Shown: piece by piece, positions 34,458-43,308 of the stretch
Position numbering within the stretch: position 1 is the stretch's first letter
How the letters are laid out: each line of letters starts with the position of its first letter
NCBI RefSeq assembly: GCF_024584705.1
Contig: NZ_CP097384.1
Coordinates: forward strand, 5,952,001-6,016,000
DNA: 64,000 nucleotides
From: Blastopirellula sp. J2-11
GTDB lineage: Bacteria; Planctomycetota; Planctomycetia; Pirellulales; Pirellulaceae
Reading direction: 5' to 3'
Position numbers and translations under genes: made by a program
Notes under the pieces: model-generated
Seen by the model: only the letters and a program-made list of their open reading frames with translations
What the model was told of the DNA's origin: nothing
The model's database searches: none

Positions 34458-35366
34458 ATGGCAGATTTTACCGCAAAGCTCAAAGACGAAGTGCTCGCTG
34501 CGTGCGAAGTCGGCAAGGATGAAGCGAGCGAAGCGCTGAGCCGCGCGCTCGGCAATCCGATGACGTTGGCCGTCGGAGAAGCTGGCGCCTATTCCGCCGC
34601 CGTAGCCCCGGAAGACGCCGGCCTGGCGATCGTCTTGAAAGTCGATCTAGAAGCGGCGATCGTGCTGATTCCTGCTAGCAGCGGGCTGTTGCCTGACTGG
34701 TACGCCGAACCGGATGCGACTGGTGAAAGCAAGTTGGCGACCTTGGCGCAAGAGCTGGGGATGCTGCTGCTGCCGGAAGAGTTCATGCCGCTCGATTTCA
34801 AAGCAGGACGCATCGAGAACATCCGCGCCGGCTTGAAAAAAGCAGGCTGCACCGATGCGGCGGCCTGCGTCAGTTTGCCGCTGAGCGGCGAAAACGGATC
34901 CGGCGAAGCGCTGTTGGTTTGGCCGGCGCCGCAAGCCGACGCAATCTTCAAGTCGACCGCCGCTCCGCAACAACCGACCGACACGCCGAAAAACGATCCC
35001 AACTTGGCCGTCGAAGAAAAACCGGCGCCAACTCCTCCGCCGATAACGCCGCCGCCGCGAACGGGACCAGTCGACCAGCGCAACTTGCCGCACTACGCGA
35101 AAAGCTTGTTGAAGATCGCCATCGAAGTGCACGTGACGCTGGCGTCAAAAAAGATGCGCGTCCGTGAGATTACCGAGCTCGGGATCGGCTCGATCATTCA
35201 GTTTGACAAGTCATGCGAAGAATCGATCGACTTGGAAGCGGGAGAACATCGCATCGCGCAAGGAGAAGCGGTGAAGATCGGCGACAAGTTCGGCATGCGA
35301 GTCACCAACGTCCTGCTGCCGGAAGAACGCTTTATCTCGATCAAAGGCAAACGCCGCGTCCGGTAG
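34458..35366 (+). CDS. FliN-like protein with C-terminal SpoA domain, no flagellar neighbours
   Basis: A 302-residue protein. Residues about 225-300 match the SpoA domain of flagellar motor switch FliN/FliM and type III secretion ring proteins: LLKIAIEVHVTLASKKMRVR, LGIGSIIQFDKSCEESIDL and KFGMRVTNVL. The N-terminal 165 residues resemble the CheC/FliM-like alpha-beta type only weakly, and a Pro-rich linker (PTPPPITPPPRTGP) joins the two. It begins with a clear ATG, and no flagellar or secretion gene is nearby. It may be a FliN homologue used by a distant motor cluster, or a repurposed switch-like protein. Confidence 0.82.
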   Translation: MADFTAKLKDEVLAACEVGKDEASEALSRALGNPMTLAVGEAGAYSAAVAPEDAGLAIVLKVDLEAAIVLIPASSGLLPDWYAEPDATGESKLATLAQELGMLLLPEEFMPLDFKAGRIENIRAGLKKAGCTDAAACVSLPLSGENGSGEALLVWPAPQADAIFKSTAAPQQPTDTPKNDPNLAVEEKPAPTPPPITPPPRTGPVDQRNLPHYAKSLLKIAIEVHVTLASKKMRVREITELGIGSIIQFDKSCEESIDLEAGEHRIAQGEAVKIGDKFGMRVTNVLLPEERFISIKGKRRVR

Positions 35367-35403
35367 CGTCACTTCTTCGTAACCCGATGTATTGAAGCGG
35401 CGG

Positions 35404-35587
35404 GGTTGGCCGCGATAGCTCCGCTATCGGGGCGGCGCAGCCGTAAGAGGCATCAAGACCAGGCACGCCGTTCATGGCGCGTTGGCCACTTCAAAAGGCA
35501 TGGTAAACAGCCGATTTTCGGCGCAGGGCGGAGCGATGCCTCTTACCGACTTCGTCGGCCCCGATAGCGGAGCTATCGCGGCCAACC
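35404..35587. repeat. Long inverted repeat with perfect 30-bp arms
   Basis: The arm starting GGTTGGCCGCGATAGCTCCG (35404-35433) is repeated exactly in inverted form at 35558-35587. A further 12 bp (GATGCCTCTTAC on the right; complement on the left) also match further in, giving imperfect arms of about 50 bp. Each arm contains its own small palindrome (CGATAG/CTATCG). The 80-bp centre is not coding. It looks like a palindromic mobile element rather than a terminator. Confidence 0.8.
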
Positions 35588-35823
35588 GGACCTTGCTCTC
35601 CAGCGAACTTGTCGATTGACAAAGCGCACGGATGCGTGGTCGATTCTTGGTCGGCGAAATTCCCACAAGGGCGCATCCGGCTCTCCAACGAACCGCTTGT
35701 CAGCACGCGGAGCCGATCAGCGGGATCTAAAAACATTCACAGTGCGGGTGGCGCTGGCGATCGCCGTACGCGCGATTCCTGACGCGCAGATCGATGGGAC
35801 CGTGGGACTCTGACCACACATTT

Positions 35824-36305
35824 GCGGTCCGGTCCAAAGGTCCAGTCCCAGCTTCGGGAACCGGCTTCCAAATTGCGCAGATTAACAAATGGAGAGTTTG
35901 AGAGAGACGGGCGAAGATTTTTGCCCTCGTCCAGTCCTGTCCAATCCACGCAACCGCCAGAAAAAAAACGCGCTGCGGTCCAGTCCACATTGTGAAACTA
36001 GTCACGAGGATGGAGCTGCCCGCATGTCGAAGGAATCAAGAATTACCGTTAATGGCGTTGGAAGTGGGGATAGTGGCAGGATATTCCTCGAATGCCCGCT
36101 TGGGCAATGAAAAAAACGGAGCAGTCCACTCGTCCCCCCAAAAAAATGCGCTGCAGTCCGGTCCTGTCCTGTCTGCGGCGAGAGCTTGGCGAAGGCGCCC
36201 AAAAGTTGGCGTCCGATGGATCGTTCAGATTACCTAGATTCACGCCCAAGCGATCTGGGAAAGATGACCGAAAATTTTGATGGCAGTCCGGTCCGATCCG
36301 ATCCT
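35824..36305. repeat. Dispersed GCRGTCCRGTCC repeats with adjacent A-runs
   Basis: Copies of GC(A/G)GTCC(A/G)GTCC occur near 35824, 35973, 36153 and 36283. Two of them are preceded by an A-run in the same arrangement: AAAAAAAACGCGCTGCGG (about 35960-35978) and AAAAAAATGCGCTGCAG (about 36140-36156). The same word in reverse (GGACCGGACC, with a T-run beside it) lies in the 39-bp tandem repeat at 2761-2780. Confidence 0.7.
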
Positions 36306-36408
36306 ACCGGCGACGTGATGCTCGCCTGGCAGGGACGTTTGCTCTTTGACAATTTGCGTTTGCCAGGATGGAGAGATCCGAACGGAGTTTTCCTGCGCCG
36401 CCGGTGTT

Positions 36409-39400
36409 CTATCCGCTCTTGCCGCTGCGATAGTGCGAATCGGATCGTTTTTTGGGGTCGCTGTGCCCGTTTTCGTTTTGTCCGCTTTCGCCGCGATGCA
36501 TTGCGACCGGAATGACGCTCGGCGAGTCGAGATCATCATCGCCATCTTGCGGCGGGTCTTCTGAAGTTCCCTGAGGATCGTGTCCCAGATGGGTTTTCTT
36601 GTCAGGGCGGAACATCGCGCCTAGCGGACCTGCCAACAGGGATGGCAGGAAGACCAGGTCGCCGACCAGGGCCGCCGCCAAGAGCGAGACCATCAGGTAA
36701 CCAAAGCGTTGCGTCGGCGTGAACGAACTGACGGCGAAGACCGCCAAGCCTAGACCGCCGATGATGGTGGTCTGCATCATGGCGACGGCGCAACGGCGAT
36801 AAGCTTCGCGGATCGCATCGCTGCGATTCAAACCTTTATCCAGGCCCCAGCGGAACCAGGTGAGGAAGTGGATCGTATCGTCGACCGCGACGCCCATCGC
36901 GACGCTGGCGGTCATCATGGTGCCGATGTCGACTTCAATTCCGGCCAGACCCATGAAGCCGAAGATCAGCACCACGGGGAAGACGTTCGGCAACATCGAC
37001 ACGATGCCGGCTCGGATGCTCTTCAGCACGAACGACATGACGATCGCGATTAACGCAAAGGCCCACAGCGTGCTTTCCACCAGGCTCGACAACAGCGTGC
37101 GAGCCGCTTTGTAGACGACCGGAACGACGCCGGTATAGATAACCGTCAGCTCGGGCAAGTCGGGATCGGTTACCGACAACTGCGACACGCTGGGACTGTA
37201 TTGATAATTCGTCGCATCGATGATCGTCTTGCCGGCCGCTTTGATCTTGTCCAGATCGTATTTATCCGAGTCTGCGACCACCACAAAGTACTGATCGCGC
37301 TTCATCAAAGCGTCCAGGCGCGCCTGGGAGTTGCCGTCGGGATGTTCGGCGTCGCCGATCGGGTCAAAATAGTTGACGTTCAAACGCGCGTTGACCAGCA
37401 GGTCGCGGAGGGTCGTCGCGAAGATCTTCTGCGGATCCAGCTTGTGCTCCACGACTTCCCCAGCCGCTTTGGCGTCGGCTTGTTGATCGTAGACCATAAA
37501 ATTGGGGCCGAGGATGGTGACTCTTTCGGTTACAAATCCTTCGTTATCGTTCGCTTTGTCGATCGTCCGTAAGATCTCGTCCCGCTTGCGATAGGCGGCG
37601 ATGACCGGTTCGGCGATCTCTTTCAGGTCGGTGACAAATCGCCCGTACTCGATGTTTTGCAGTGCGCCTAAGCGAAGACTGACGCGCCACAGTTCGGCGC
37701 CTGATTCGTCTTCTTGACGCAGATAGTCAGTTTTTAGGAATTCGTCGCGGTGTTCTTCCAGGCGACGATTGTAGGCGCCGCGAATGGCGAAATCGCGCGT
37801 CGTACCGCCAGACTCCGGCAAGACCGGCGCGAACGTGGCGACGCTCATGCCGTTGCCGACAAGATCCCGTCCTTGCGGACCGAGAACGTCTTCGACCGCG
37901 TTCTGCACGCGCCGAGCCATCTCCATTCGTTCTAGAAACGTATATTGGAACTTTTCTTGTTCGGCCGCTGCGGGATCGCGCGGCTCGTCGGTCCCAATCG
38001 ATCCCATCAGTTGGGGCTCGACGCGAATGACGAGTTCCATCGGCACGAGCTTGCCAATTTTTTGCTCGAGCCATCCGTAGTCTTTGATGATTTCAGAATT
38101 GGCGTCAAACATCTTGAGCAACTGCACCGACGTTTTGATGTACGTCAATCCAAAGCCGAAGATGATGAAGGCCACAAAGCAGATGGTCGCGACGACCGTG
38201 CTGCGCAGGATGATGAAGTCCGCGACACGCAGCGCGAAGTTTTCCATCCAGACCGACAACGGCGACTTCGATTGCAGGCTTCCGTCTTTCGACTTTTTGG
38301 CTTTGGGGGGCCATTGCTGCAGCGCCGCCGGTAAGTAGGTGAAGAGCAGCGCCAGCGTCGCTAAAACGCCCATGGCGGAGAAGATGCCGAATTTTTTGAT
38401 CGGAGCGATGTTACTGGTCGCCAGCGAGCCAAGGCCGACCGCGGTGGTCAGCGCGGCGATCAAGCAGGGATACCAGCCGTGGGAGACGGCCAATTCGGGA
38501 GCGCCGTCGATTCCATCTTCTTCGACCGCGTCTTTGTAGTAATTGATAATATGGATCGCACCGGCGAGTCCCAGCACGTATACGACCGCCGGCATCGACA
38601 TCAACACGGCGTCGGGCCAACTGCCGCACCAATAGACGAGCGACATGCTGGTAATCGCGGCGACGCCGCCGACGAAGAAGACCATGATCGTCAGTTTGAT
38701 GCTGCGCAAGCAAAGGTACGACAAGCCGACTCCGACGGCCACGGCGAATAGCACCAATCGCGCCAGGGTGATCTCCCCTTCTTCGTCGATCGCGACATTA
38801 TCGACCGGAGGGCCGCCGAGATGCAGCTCATCCTGCGGAATTCCAGCTTCGATGCAGAGTTGACGCATCCGTCCCAGCGGACGTCCCATGAAGCCGCGAC
38901 CGAGCGTGCGGCGCAAGTCGACTTTGCCGGCTTCGCTGAGGGTTGCAATCAAGCAGGTCTGTTGGCCATCAGGACCAAACAGCACGCCTTGCAAACGCTC
39001 GTGCGCGATGCGGTTGGCTTCGTCCAGATCGGCCGCGTCGGCCGCATCTGGATCACGCAAGAGCGACCCGCCGGGATCGGCCAGTTGCGCCAAAACCTGC
39101 GGACCGGTCACGACGGATTTAAAGAGGTGAGCCTGAAGCGTCGCGGGGCGCTTGTAATATTCGGTATCCACGGTTGCGGCGTATTCGCCGGAGAGTTCGT
39201 TCGTGCCGGTGAAGAGACGCTCCATGGTGCGATAGGCGGCGCCCAGCATGGTGCTGCCGCCGTTCCAGCTTTGGATTTCACCGTTGGGCAGAATGTAGTA
39301 CCACTTTTCGCCGGTCCCCTTCAGCCACTTCTCCTCTTGGCCTCCCCAGTTCTCATAGAGATTACCGGTCAGGTAGAGACCATAGCGATCGCCGGCGAAG

Positions 39401-39741
39401 TCATCACCATGACCGGCGACATCGGCGCCAAATCTCTTCTCGCCGTCGGTCGGCGCCGAAGGGACCAATTTTTTGGCCAACAACTGCAAACGCTGATCGT
39501 CGGGGGTGCAGCCTTCCCAACTGACCAGGACGAATTGTTCGCCGAGGAAGTGTTCGCGAAACCAGTTGAGATCTTTGGTTTCGGTGAAGTCGCTCGGCAG
39601 CCAATCTTTGACGTCATTCTTCATCCGTTCCAACGACAACCGCGCACCGCGGAGCGAGAACGGCACCAAGAAAAAGACCGCCATCAAGATGAGCAGAGAG
39701 TAACGTTGGAAAAAAGTAGGACGGCGTTCTTGCATGGACAT
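36409..39741 (-). CDS. RND superfamily (MMPL-type) transporter
   Basis: A large inner-membrane exporter of about 1110 residues that uses the proton-motive force in relatives. The layout is RND-like and duplicated: one N-terminal helix (RYSLLILMAVFFLVPFSLRG), a large outer domain, a five-helix block about 325-480 (VLFAVAVGVGLSYLCLRSIK; GLAGAIHIINYYKDAVEEDG), a helix near 525, a second large outer domain, and five C-terminal helices about 910-1070 with VAVDDTIHFLTWFRWGLDKG. The substrate is unknown; hopanoid/lipid export is common for relatives. The start could be 39741 or 39735; neither has a strong ribosome site. It is divergent from uppP. Confidence 0.92.
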   Translation of the reverse strand: MSMQERRPTFFQRYSLLILMAVFFLVPFSLRGARLSLERMKNDVKDWLPSDFTETKDLNWFREHFLGEQFVLVSWEGCTPDDQRLQLLAKKLVPSAPTDGEKRFGADVAGHGDDFAGDRYGLYLTGNLYENWGGQEEKWLKGTGEKWYYILPNGEIQSWNGGSTMLGAAYRTMERLFTGTNELSGEYAATVDTEYYKRPATLQAHLFKSVVTGPQVLAQLADPGGSLLRDPDAADAADLDEANRIAHERLQGVLFGPDGQQTCLIATLSEAGKVDLRRTLGRGFMGRPLGRMRQLCIEAGIPQDELHLGGPPVDNVAIDEEGEITLARLVLFAVAVGVGLSYLCLRSIKLTIMVFFVGGVAAITSMSLVYWCGSWPDAVLMSMPAVVYVLGLAGAIHIINYYKDAVEEDGIDGAPELAVSHGWYPCLIAALTTAVGLGSLATSNIAPIKKFGIFSAMGVLATLALLFTYLPAALQQWPPKAKKSKDGSLQSKSPLSVWMENFALRVADFIILRSTVVATICFVAFIIFGFGLTYIKTSVQLLKMFDANSEIIKDYGWLEQKIGKLVPMELVIRVEPQLMGSIGTDEPRDPAAAEQEKFQYTFLERMEMARRVQNAVEDVLGPQGRDLVGNGMSVATFAPVLPESGGTTRDFAIRGAYNRRLEEHRDEFLKTDYLRQEDESGAELWRVSLRLGALQNIEYGRFVTDLKEIAEPVIAAYRKRDEILRTIDKANDNEGFVTERVTILGPNFMVYDQQADAKAAGEVVEHKLDPQKIFATTLRDLLVNARLNVNYFDPIGDAEHPDGNSQARLDALMKRDQYFVVVADSDKYDLDKIKAAGKTIIDATNYQYSPSVSQLSVTDPDLPELTVIYTGVVPVVYKAARTLLSSLVESTLWAFALIAIVMSFVLKSIRAGIVSMLPNVFPVVLIFGFMGLAGIEVDIGTMMTASVAMGVAVDDTIHFLTWFRWGLDKGLNRSDAIREAYRRCAVAMMQTTIIGGLGLAVFAVSSFTPTQRFGYLMVSLLAAALVGDLVFLPSLLAGPLGAMFRPDKKTHLGHDPQGTSEDPPQDGDDDLDSPSVIPVAMHRGESGQNENGHSDPKKRSDSHYRSGKSG

Positions 39742-39984
39742 CAGCGCCAAGTGGTTCGATGCGGTGGTGCGGGGCAGTTATGGTTCGCGACGATCGTAAC
39801 GATCAACGCACTAACAGCACATCTAACTAAAAAGATGCGCAAGTTCCCACCACTATCTAAGCTTCCAGACTAATGTTTCGAGGGAAGTGCGTAAATGCCA
39901 AGCGCTAGCGTACAGATCCCTTCCCCGCTATTGGGAGGATGCTATGTTTTCCTATCCTTCCTAACCCCACCTCGGCCAGTACTG

Positions 39985-40779
39985 ATGCATCCTTCATTTT
40001 GGCAAATTGTCGCTTTGGCGGTCGTTCAAGGGGTCGCCGAATTCTTGCCGATCAGCTCTTCCGGGCATGTCGTTATCCTGGCGACCCTGTTGGGCGCTAC
40101 GGCGGAGCAATTGGACGTGGTCGAATTGAACATTTTTCTCCACTTGGGGACGTTTGCATCAATCGTCGCCTATTACTGGCGCGAAATCTTGCGGCTCTTG
40201 ACCGAAGATCGCCGTGTGATCGGACTTTTGGTGCTGGGGACCATTCCGGCGGTCGCCGCGGCCCTCGTTCTGAAAGCTACCGATTTGGACCATTGGCTGC
40301 AAAGTCCACTGGTCGCGGCGGTTTGTCTGCTAGCGACCGGAGTGTTGTTACTGTGGACAGGTCGGCAAACCGGGGGTGACGCGGATTACCGTAAACTCTC
40401 CTGGTTGCGGGCATGGGGGATCGGCGTCGCCCAAGCGGTCGCCATCTTGCCTGGCGTCTCGCGCAGCGGCGCCACGATCGCCGCCGGATTGAAAACCGAA
40501 TTGAAGCCGCAGCAAGCGGCGACGTTTTCGTTTTTGCTGGCGTTGCCGGCAATCCTGGGAGCATCGACTTGGGAGATCCTCCAGCGTGTGCGCGAGACCG
40601 ACGGTGGTCCGCAGTTGTCAATCTCGTGGCTGCTAGGAGGCGCATTGATCGCCGCGGTGGTTGGTTACGCTTCGATCGGCGTGTTGGTCCGCGTCCTCGA
40701 GAAGAAGCGGTTGCACTACTTCGCGTGGTGGTGCTTCTTGGCTGGCGGCGGCATGCTGATCTATCTGGCGACGCGCTAG
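39985..40779 (+). CDS. uppP: Undecaprenyl-diphosphatase (UppP/BacA)
   Basis: Recycles the lipid carrier for peptidoglycan and other envelope polymers by dephosphorylating undecaprenyl diphosphate in the inner membrane. The two family motifs are VAEFLPISSSGHVVIL (residues about 16-31) and LPGVSRSGATIAAGL (about 155-169), both intact. About eight helices and 264 residues are normal. I start at 39985 (MHPSFWQIVALA); the longer frame from 39895 adds a non-conserved extension. It is divergent from the RND transporter across 243 bp. Confidence 0.96.
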   Translation: MHPSFWQIVALAVVQGVAEFLPISSSGHVVILATLLGATAEQLDVVELNIFLHLGTFASIVAYYWREILRLLTEDRRVIGLLVLGTIPAVAAALVLKATDLDHWLQSPLVAAVCLLATGVLLLWTGRQTGGDADYRKLSWLRAWGIGVAQAVAILPGVSRSGATIAAGLKTELKPQQAATFSFLLALPAILGASTWEILQRVRETDGGPQLSISWLLGGALIAAVVGYASIGVLVRVLEKKRLHYFAWWCFLAGGGMLIYLATR

Positions 40780-40901
40780 CGCGATAGCGGATGTTCTTGC
40801 TTGTGGTTGAAGCCGAAAGCGTTTGAGAGAACCGCAACCGCGCTGGACCAGTGATCAAGCTGGTATCGCTGCCGTCAGGAAGTGAGAGTCGCTGACAGCG
40901 C

Positions 40902-40944
40902 AAAAAAAAGGCCCCCGGAAAGTCTCGGTATCCCAGGGGGGCTT
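40902..40944 (-). terminator. Intrinsic terminator on the minus strand
   Basis: On the minus strand a GC-rich stem (AAGCCCCCC.../...CCGGGGGCC region, one mismatch and one bulge) is followed by eight T (plus-strand A-run 40902-40909). It lies about 390 bp beyond the end of the GGDEF gene, so it ends either a very long 3' UTR or a separate small RNA. Confidence 0.65.
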
Positions 40945-41115
40945 AGGATCCGTTGCTCTTCCGGGAGCGATTGGATGCTACTTGGCCGGCGTCATCCTTG
41001 ACGCGGCCGAGTCGCGGGTCTTTAGTTCACAAGTTTCACGCATCGAGCCGATTTCAAATTTCACCGTCCGCATCCGTGCAGGCAGTTTGATTTGCGGTCC
41101 GCAGAAAACTACAGG
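40902..41115 (-). ncRNA. Candidate structured small RNA
   Basis: Reading the minus strand from about 41115, a weak short stem (TGCG-GAC-CGCA) is followed by a strong 10-bp hairpin with an AGGA loop (40984-41008), then a stem pairing GCTC with GAGC flanked by ATCC/GGAT (about 40946-40976), then the intrinsic terminator. Three consecutive hairpins plus a T8 tail and no open frame fit a small RNA or a structured 3' UTR. The 5' end is a guess, and no known family is recognised (not tmRNA, RNase P or SRP RNA). Confidence 0.3.
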
Positions 41116-41334
41116 ATAGAATTCCGGTGCTGGACTCTCTCATTTCAAGCGTGGCGAATCACTGCCGAAGCGGTTCCAAAGAACACTTTCTGGCGGTGAC
41201 TCGCGTCGTGAGGCGGCAAGATATGCCATCGCAGAAATCGGGTCAAGTGCGATTTCTGCTCAAGAATAAAAGAAGTCGCACCGGCATGGCGCGGCGCTCG
41301 CTAGCGTCCTCTTGAGAGCAAGCCGTGAACTTGC

Positions 41335-42966
41335 TTAACGCGAGGTCGCCGTCGGGCCTGGTTCACTACGGTCCGTCGATCCCGACGAAGTGCGAATCAA
41401 AACAGGCGAGTCGATTTCCATTTCGCTGCCGCACAATGCGACGCGGTTGCCTCCTACTTCGATCGCTTTGCCCAGGGCCGCTTCGGCACGCAGGAAAATA
41501 TGATCCAAGCCGTCTCCTTGCAACGCTTCGGTCACGCCGCATGCGATCGAAAATTGGCGAATGTCGTCGTCCTTGCGAATCTTGAAACGTTCGACCGCTT
41601 TTCGCAGACGATCCGAAACCGCAGCAGCGCGATTGATGCTTGCGGACGGTAGGAGGATGCCGTAGCGTCCGTCGGCGATGCGGCCGACATGATCCATGTC
41701 TCGCATTGCGGCGATTAGCATTCGTTCTAGCGTATCGTTAAACGCTTTGATGATTCCCTTGCTGTTGTTGCTGACAAAATCTTCGTATCGATCGACTGCC
41801 AACACAATCAATGAAATCGGCAGCGAGTCTCGTTTGAATTGGTTTAAACGGCGGTGAATGTCGCCACGGAATTCGTCGCCGCTGGAAACCGTGATCCGTT
41901 TTTCTTCGGCCGCGGGAGTTTCGCCGACAGGCTCCTCGGTCCGCTGTGACTCGCTCAAGACCGGACGCGACTTTTCACCGTCGTTCCAATAGGCGCGATT
42001 GCGGCCGGCGTTCTTCGCGGCGTACAAAGCCGAGTCAGCTCGTTTGATCAAGTTCGCTTCGTCGTCGGTGCGATTTACTTCGGCTACGCCGCAACTAGTG
42101 GTGACCTGCAGCAACTTCCCTTCAAAGACGATTTCCATCGAAGCGACGGCGCGAACTACGCGAGCGGCGGCGATCTGCGAATCGAAAATATTGGAGCCCG
42201 GCAAAATGACGGCAAATTCTTCTCCGCCAAAGCGAATCGCGGCGCCGCCGATGGTCGATGCGACTCGTTCCAACGTGCGTGCGGCGCTCTTCAGGACTTC
42301 GTCCCCCGCCATGTGGCCGTAGGTGTCGTTGAATTTTTTGAAATGGTCGATGTCGAGCATCATCAGCGAAGTAGGACGCCGCGACTTTTGAAATTCCTGC
42401 AGGCGGCGCGACATCTCGTGATCAAAGACGCGGCGGTTAGGAAGCGAGGTCAACGCATCGGTCCGCGCTTCGACCGTTTGCGATTGGATGATTTGGGATT
42501 GTTGCAGCAGCCGCATTTCGGCTTGATTCAACCGATCGCCCAGCGACTTGTTGGCGTCGATCAACTGCGAGATGGCGCCGGTCACCGAGTTGGCGTCCGT
42601 TGAGCGTGACGCGAGACCTTCGTTGATCCTGGCCATGCGATCGGTATGTTCGCCGACGTCGCTGCGAACCGACTCGGTCAGTTCGTGGACCTGCTCTAGT
42701 AAGCGCTCCAGCTCTTTTTGGGTAATGTTGGCGGCGCGGTCTCCGTCCGCTTCTGGTCTCTCGACTTCGGCTTGTTTGACGCTCGCTGAAGTTGCAAGCG
42801 AGGTCGCTGGCTTTTTTTCACGCAGATAGTTGACGAGCATGTCGATCGAGTTGGCCAGCAGCTTCAGCGGCGAAAGCGGTTGATTGCCAAACAGAAACCA
42901 GCCGCACAGCATACCAATGGCCGTGCAACCGATGCTCAAGAGAATGTCGATAAAAAAGACGCTCAT
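41335..42966 (-). CDS. Tandem GGDEF protein, second domain degenerate
   Basis: A membrane-anchored diguanylate cyclase, 543 residues, likely to make c-di-GMP. One transmembrane helix (about 6-26, IDILLSIGCTAIGMLCGWFL) is followed by a coiled-coil-prone linker (90-180). The first GGDEF domain (about 190-330) has DALTSLPNRRVFD and RFGGEEFAVILPG, an active GGEEF near residue 246. The second (about 375-520) has IADGRYGILLP in place of GGDEF and is probably inactive. No RxxD inhibitory site precedes GGEEF. GGAAG before the ATG at 42966 supports that start. The response regulator is divergent. Confidence 0.93.
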   Translation of the reverse strand: MSVFFIDILLSIGCTAIGMLCGWFLFGNQPLSPLKLLANSIDMLVNYLREKKPATSLATSASVKQAEVERPEADGDRAANITQKELERLLEQVHELTESVRSDVGEHTDRMARINEGLASRSTDANSVTGAISQLIDANKSLGDRLNQAEMRLLQQSQIIQSQTVEARTDALTSLPNRRVFDHEMSRRLQEFQKSRRPTSLMMLDIDHFKKFNDTYGHMAGDEVLKSAARTLERVASTIGGAAIRFGGEEFAVILPGSNIFDSQIAAARVVRAVASMEIVFEGKLLQVTTSCGVAEVNRTDDEANLIKRADSALYAAKNAGRNRAYWNDGEKSRPVLSESQRTEEPVGETPAAEEKRITVSSGDEFRGDIHRRLNQFKRDSLPISLIVLAVDRYEDFVSNNSKGIIKAFNDTLERMLIAAMRDMDHVGRIADGRYGILLPSASINRAAAVSDRLRKAVERFKIRKDDDIRQFSIACGVTEALQGDGLDHIFLRAEAALGKAIEVGGNRVALCGSEMEIDSPVLIRTSSGSTDRSEPGPTATSR

Positions 42967-43308
42967 GCGATCTTCCGAGTGCATAACAGGCGAGGGCGCC
43001 AACCGCGTCTCACGGGGACGCAATGGTGACACCCTTTATTTAGTTCATGCCGGGCGACAGTCAATTTGCACCTACTGGGAAATCGATATTAACCGTCGTT
43101 TGGGCGGCGAACTTCGGTGTTGTTCCGCGCATCTGACGTATTCGGCACAACCGGAAAGTCGCGTTCATTCGAGATCTGCTTGCGAATCACCGCAATTCGT
43201 TCTCGGGGGTGATTATTACAACCTACTTTTTTTTAGTTGCGCGATTCCAGTCGCCTGGCGTTGTGTGATTTGGGGTAGACGTTTTTGGCAGATGCTGGGG
43301 GGCAGAAC

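Larger units (their letters stand above)
35367..36408. other. Gene-free repeat island
   Basis: About 1040 bp with no supported gene. The left part holds a long inverted repeat (35404-35587) and the right part several copies of a GTCC-rich motif (35824-36305). Open frames up to 109 codons exist on both strands, but they follow the repeats, lack ribosome sites and have unnatural composition. Confidence 0.65.
40780..41334. other. Non-coding region after uppP with strong hairpins
   Basis: 555 bp between convergent genes with no supported open frame. It contains a minus-strand terminator (40902-40944), two more hairpins upstream of it on that strand, and an unstructured-looking stretch to 41334. 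Confidence 0.55.

Noticed and set aside
35889-36515. Open frames in the gene-free island (73 to 109 codons)
   Set aside because: They follow the GTCC repeats, have no ribosome sites and read as low-quality sequence on both strands.
40902-41115. Identification of the hairpin region as tmRNA, RNase P or SRP RNA
   Set aside because: The expected conserved segments (tag frame and CCA-type end, GAGGAAAGTCC, SRP tetraloop core) were not seen, so no named RNA family is claimed.
43033-43308. Small RNA or gene between the GGDEF and response regulator genes
   Set aside because: The region reads as ordinary divergent promoter DNA with no hairpin or open frame.
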